Of a stretch of DNA of 7,926 nucleotides, positions 6,062-7,926 are shown piece by piece; the stretch's first letter is position 1, and each line of letters opens with the position of its first letter. Below the pieces are notes generated by a model that ran no database searches, had not been told where the DNA came from, and was given only the letters and a program-made list of their open reading frames with translations. Origin of the DNA: an uncultured Collinsella sp. (lineage in GTDB: Bacteria; Actinomycetota; Coriobacteriia; Coriobacteriales; Coriobacteriaceae); the NCBI GenBank assembly GCA_900752475.1, contig CAADVJ010000104.1, forward strand, positions 1-7,926, given 5' to 3'. The position numbers and the translations under genes are program-made.

Positions 6062-6181
6062 AAGTCGCCGCCCCCTGATGCCCAACCTCGCCTTTCAATT
6101 TCGAAGGCATGACCCCAAGGTCTATGCCTTCTCATTTCAAGGCGATCTTGGGCATCAGGGAACGGCTTTGTTTTACATTTC
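6053..6181 (+). repeat. 129-nt imperfect palindrome between map and infA
   Basis: The ends are a perfect 11-bp inverted repeat (6053-6063 with 6171-6181). Inside are gccg/cggc (6067-6070 with 6163-6166), a perfect 13-bp arm (6073-6085 with 6148-6160), 7 bp (6088-6094 with 6139-6145), 3 bp (6097-6099 with 6134-6136) and a 12-bp apical stem (6103-6114 with 6119-6131, one bulged base at 6123) closed by a CCAA tetraloop. AAATGTAA occurs as a direct repeat at 6054-6061 and 6182-6189. It could be a strong terminator for the upstream genes, since the U-rich stretch CTTTGTTTT (6166-6174) follows the core stem. It could also be a MITE-like or intergenic palindromic element. No transposase gene is present. 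Confidence 0.75.
6073..6174 (+). terminator. Candidate intrinsic terminator after map
   Basis: The core stem of the palindrome (6073-6085 with 6148-6160 plus inner helices) is followed by AACGG and then the U-rich stretch CTTTGTTTT (6166-6174). The stem may extend through ccg/cgg and AAAG/CTTT pairs to the edge of the U-tract. The U-tract is interrupted by a G and the hairpin is far longer than usual, so this is a moderate call. It fits an apparent new promoter ahead of infA. Confidence 0.45.
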
Positions 6182-6225
6182 AAATGTAACAAGTTCCACT
6201 TAGTTGTGGAGCCATTACGAAGTTA

Positions 6226-6254
6226 TTACGATGCGTGCATACGTGTTGTAGAAT
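6226..6254 (+). promoter_or_regulatory. Candidate sigma-70-type promoter for infA
   Basis: A -10-like TAGAAT (6249-6254, 5 of 6 matches to TATAAT) lies 17 bp after a weak -35-like TTACGA (6226-6231, 3 of 6 matches). The surrounding region is AT-richer than its neighbours. Transcription would begin near 6261, leaving about a 33-nt leader to the infA start. It sits just past the putative terminator, the expected place for an infA-rpmJ-rpsM-rpsK-rpsD promoter. Confidence 0.45.
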
Positions 6255-6293
6255 ACTCAATCGCTGTCGTTTTCTAGAGAAAGATGATTGCTT

Positions 6294-6512
6294 GTGAAGA
6301 AGGAAGACGCAATTGAGCTCGAGGGTACGGTAAAGGAACCGCTGCCCAATGCCATGTTTAAGGTCGAGCTCGAGAACGGTCATTCGGTTCTGTGCAACAT
6401 TTCTGGCAAGATCCGAATGAATTACATCCGTATTCTCCCCGGTGACAGGGTTGTCGTGGAGCTTTCCCCGTACGACCTGACCCGCGGCCGCATCACCTAT
6501 CGCTACAAATAG
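6294..6512 (+). CDS. infA: Translation initiation factor IF-1
   Basis: IF-1 occupies the ribosomal A site during initiation and helps IF-2 and IF-3 select the start codon. From GTG at 6294 the protein has 72 residues, exactly the common family length, and begins M-K-K-E-D-A-I-E-L-E-G-T-V. It is a single OB-fold domain with L-P-N-A-M-F-K-V-E-L-E-N-G-H, I-S-G-K-I-R-x-N-Y-I-R-I-L-P-G-D and the C-terminal S-P-Y-D-L-T-R-G-R-I. An in-frame TTG at 6288 would add two residues (M-L). GTG is preferred on length and on spacing from the weak purine stretch AGAGAAAG (6276-6283), but the start is not certain. The Shine-Dalgarno is clearly poorer than those of the neighbouring genes. A 150-nt untranslated stretch separates it from rpmJ. 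Confidence 0.95.
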   Translation: MKKEDAIELEGTVKEPLPNAMFKVELENGHSVLCNISGKIRMNYIRILPGDRVVVELSPYDLTRGRITYRYK

Positions 6513-6543
6513 CGGCACGCATACACGCACTCCATTTCTGACT

Positions 6544-6613
6544 GCAGGCTTAGCTCAACCTACGGTCGGATTGTGTGTGAAGACCAGCCATAGTTTTAAA
6601 CGCCTGCGGCTGG
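6544..6613 (+). promoter_or_regulatory. Candidate pseudoknotted leader upstream of rpmJ-rpsM
   Basis: The 150-nt infA-rpmJ gap holds two interlocking perfect 6-bp GC-rich helices: GCAGGC (6544-6549) with GCCTGC (6602-6607), and CCAGCC (6584-6589) with GGCTGG (6608-6613). The order of the arms is a pseudoknot topology, and the two 3' arms are directly adjacent, so the helices could stack. E. coli has an S4-binding pseudoknot before rpsM, and here rpsD (S4) lies downstream in the same cluster. Two 6-bp helices in 150 nt can arise by chance, so this is a hypothesis. No clear promoter or coding sequence is seen in the gap. Confidence 0.3.
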
Positions 6614-6662
6614 GCGAGTAGATAGTAGGGAAGTAGTTTGAGCGCTACCGAAAGGAAGAACG

Positions 6663-6776
6663 ATGAAGGTACGTCCTTCGGTCAAGAAGATGTGCGATAA
6701 GTGCAAAATCATTAGGCGCCATGGCAAGGTCCTCGTAATTTGCGAGAACCCCCGTCATAAGCAGCGTCAGGGTTAA
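6663..6776 (+). CDS. rpmJ: 50S ribosomal protein L36, zinc-binding
   Basis: L36 is the smallest large-subunit protein, with 37 residues, the standard length. It begins M-K-V-R-P-S-V-K-K-M-C-D-K-C. The zinc ligands C11, C14, C27 and H32 (C-x2-C-x12-C-x4-H) are intact, so this is the C+ form. It ends R-H-K-Q-R-Q-G. The ATG at 6663 has AAGGA at 6652-6656 with 6-nt spacing, and the stop TAA is at 6774-6776. It sits between infA and rpsM, its usual Gram-positive neighbours, 14 nt before rpsM. Confidence 0.97.
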   Translation: MKVRPSVKKMCDKCKIIRRHGKVLVICENPRHKQRQG

Positions 6777-6790
6777 GAGAGGAGACTACG

Positions 6791-7165
6791 TTGGCCCGTA
6801 TTAATGGTGTCGACCTCCCGCGTGAGAAGCGCGTTGAGATCGGTTTGACCTACATTTACGGCATCGGCCGCACCACTGCGACGAAGATTTGCGTCGAGTG
6901 CAACGTTAACGTGGATACGCGCGTTAAGGACCTCACCGAGGATGAGGTTAACGCCATCCGCGATTATATCGACAAGAACCAGATCATGGTTGAGGGCGAC
7001 CTTCGCCGTGAGCGCAACCAGAACGTCAAGCGCCTTATGGACATCGGCTGCAACCGCGGCCTTCGTCACCGCAAGGGCCTCCCGGTCCGCGGCCAGCGCA
7101 CCCACACTAACGCTCGTACCCGCAAGGGCCCGAAGCGTCAGATCGGTGCTAAGAAGAAGAAATAA
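6791..7165 (+). CDS. rpsM: 30S ribosomal protein S13
   Basis: S13 is in the head of the 30S subunit, forms bridges with L5 of the 50S subunit and touches P-site tRNA. It has 124 residues (E. coli 118). The start is TTG at 6791, giving M-A-R-I-N-G-V-D-L-P-R-E-K-R-V-E-I, which matches the family N-terminus exactly. AGAGGAG (6778-6784) is 6 nt upstream. The family signature R-G-L-R-H-R-K-G-L-P-V-R-G-Q spans 89-102 and is followed by the basic tail ending in four lysines. TTG is a rare start, used once among these genes. Its TAA (7163-7165) overlaps the rpsK ribosome binding site. Confidence 0.98.
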   Translation: MARINGVDLPREKRVEIGLTYIYGIGRTTATKICVECNVNVDTRVKDLTEDEVNAIRDYIDKNQIMVEGDLRRERNQNVKRLMDIGCNRGLRHRKGLPVRGQRTHTNARTRKGPKRQIGAKKKK

Positions 7166-7179
7166 GGAGCGCTAGATAG

Positions 7180-7584
7180 ATGGCTACTGCTAAGAAGAAC
7201 GTTCGCGCTGCCCGTCTGAAGCGCGCGGACCGTAAGAACATTTCCGTGGGCCAGGCTCACATTCGTTCTACGTTCAACAACACGATCGTTTCGATCACCG
7301 ATCCCCAGGGCAACGTCATTTCCTGGAAGTCGGCTGGCCAGGTGGGCTTCAAGGGCTCCCGTAAGTCCACGCCGTTCGCTGCTCAGATGGCTGCCGAGGC
7401 TGCTGCCAAGCAGGCCATGGAGCACGGTATGAAGAAGGTTTCCGTCTTCGTCAAGGGCCCCGGCTCCGGTCGTGAGACCGCCATCCGCTCCCTCCAGGCT
7501 GCTGGCCTCGAGGTCTCGAGCATCCAGGACAAGACCCCCATTCCGCACAACGGCTGCCGCCCCAAGAAGCGTCGCCGCGTGTAA
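7180..7584 (+). CDS. rpsK: 30S ribosomal protein S11
   Basis: S11 lies on the 30S platform beside the E site and the Shine-Dalgarno helix. It has 134 residues (E. coli 129), with extra length in the basic N-terminal tail. Diagnostic segments are H-I-R-S-T-F-N-N-T-I-V-S-I-T-D, S-A-G-Q-V-G-F-K-G-S-R-K-S-T-P-F-A-A-Q, V-K-G-P-G-S-G-R-E-T-A-I-R and the C-terminal T-P-I-P-H-N-G-C-R-P-K-K-R-R-R-V. The Asn-Gly in that last segment is the site known to become isoaspartate in E. coli S11. The ATG at 7180 follows AAGGAG (7164-7169), which overlaps the rpsM stop. rpsD starts 19 nt after its own stop. Confidence 0.98.
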   Translation: MATAKKNVRAARLKRADRKNISVGQAHIRSTFNNTIVSITDPQGNVISWKSAGQVGFKGSRKSTPFAAQMAAEAAAKQAMEHGMKKVSVFVKGPGSGRETAIRSLQAAGLEVSSIQDKTPIPHNGCRPKKRRRV

Positions 7585-7603
7585 CTGAAAGGATCGTATC
7601 AAT

Positions 7604-7926
7604 ATGGCAATCGACAGGACTCCTGTTCTTAAGCGCTGCCGTCAGCTCGGGATCGATCCCGCTGAGCTCGGTTACAGCAGCAAGAAGGAATCTATCCGTC
7701 AGCCCAAGCGCCGTCGCAAGGAATCTGAGTACGGCATGCAGCTGCGCGAGAAGCAGAAGGTCAAGTTCATCTATGGCGTTCTGGAGAAGCAGTTCCACGG
7801 CTACTTCAACAAGGCCCGTAAGATGAACGGCGTCACCGGTGAGAACCTCATGATCATCCTTGAGTCTCGCCTCGACAACGTCGTCTTCCGTCTTGGCTTC
7901 GCCCGCACCCGCAAAGAGGCTCCCCC
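7604..7926 (+). CDS. rpsD: 30S ribosomal protein S4, 5' partial
   Basis: S4 initiates 30S body assembly, helps unwind mRNA at the entry tunnel and is an autogenous repressor in several bacteria. About 107 codons are present of a family length near 200. The ATG at 7604 follows AAAGGA (7588-7593). The N-terminus M-A-I-D-R-T-P-V-L-K-R-C-R-Q-L-G-I replaces the common A-R-Y-T-G-P form and has only one Cys, so the N-terminal zinc knuckle found in some S4 proteins is absent. The start of the S4 RNA-binding domain is seen as S-R-L-D-N-V-V-F-R-L-G-F-A-R-T-R-K-E-A. The last codons (Pro-Pro) break the expected R-K-E-A-R and probably reflect the C-run at the window end. rpoA and rplQ would be expected next. 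Confidence 0.96.
   Translation, partial: MAIDRTPVLKRCRQLGIDPAELGYSSKKESIRQPKRRRKESEYGMQLREKQKVKFIYGVLEKQFHGYFNKARKMNGVTGENLMIILESRLDNVVFRLGFARTRKEAP
7923..7926. other. C-run at right end, probable artefact
   Basis: The conserved S4 sequence R-K-E-A-R requires a CGN codon at 7922-7924, but the window reads CCC and ends CCCCC. The first C fits Arg; the last four bases do not. Given the similar C-run at the left end, these bases are suspect. Confidence 0.5.

Noticed and set aside
5327..6085. 252-codon open frame on the minus strand across map
   Set aside because: It is the shadow of map, whose active-site residues are all present on the + strand.
6180..6530. 116-codon minus-strand frame across infA and its promoter region
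   Set aside because: It is antisense to infA with no plausible ribosome binding site or recognised motif.
6541..6615. tRNA-like stretch (TTAGCTCA resembles a D-arm) in the infA-rpmJ gap
   Set aside because: There is no T-arm GTTCRAAYC-like sequence, no matching acceptor stem and no anticodon arm.
1..7926. A novel defence, mobile or biosynthetic system
   Set aside because: Every substantial + strand coding region is a recognised core gene in conserved order. No unknown gene of meaningful size is left over.

Overview
All genes lie on the + strand and form the back half of a bacterial S10/spc/alpha-type ribosomal-protein supercluster. The order is rplE (3' part only), rpsZ (zinc-type S14), rpsH, rplF, rplR, rpsE, rpmD, rplO, secY, adk, map, infA, rpmJ, rpsM, rpsK and rpsD (5' part only). 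The secY-adk-map-infA-rpmJ-rpsM-rpsK-rpsD order is the Gram-positive arrangement. The sequence is GC-rich, has strong C/G-ending codon bias in the ribosomal genes, and uses GTG or TTG starts in five genes, each with purine-rich Shine-Dalgarno sites. Together with the protein sequences (zinc S14, the S5 and S4 variants, the compact zinc LID of adenylate kinase), this suggests an actinobacterium of the Coriobacteriia, perhaps a gut Collinsella-like organism. That placement is recognition from memory, not a search.

Region 1 (1-1805) holds rplE, rpsZ, rpsH and rplF. These are separated by unusually roomy gaps (79, 119, 33 and 75 nt). Three of the four gaps carry compact perfect or near-perfect stem-loops that lack terminator U-tracts. 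Region 2 (1806-6061) is tightly packed: rplR-rpsE-rpmD-rplO-secY-adk-map have gaps of 18 nt or less, or overlaps (7 nt rplO/secY, 4 nt adk/map), which suggests translational coupling. Region 3 (6062-6293) is the main break. A 129-nt imperfect palindrome with 11-bp perfect ends begins inside the last codons of map and is followed by a plausible promoter ahead of infA. Region 4 (6294-7926) holds infA, then a 150-nt untranslated leader with two interlocking GC-rich stems, then rpmJ-rpsM-rpsK-rpsD.

Functionally, the window encodes small- and large-subunit ribosomal proteins, initiation factor 1, the protein-translocation channel SecY, adenylate kinase (adenylate balance) and methionine aminopeptidase (N-terminal Met removal). 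I see no mobile-element gene, CRISPR array, tRNA or rRNA, and no undescribed multi-gene system. The non-routine content lies in the intergenic RNA or palindromic structures and in the adk LID.

Both ends run into C homopolymer that breaks otherwise conserved codons (rplE upstream of about position 28, rpsD after about position 7922). I read the outermost bases as sequencing or assembly artefact, so the true fragment is probably about 28-7922.
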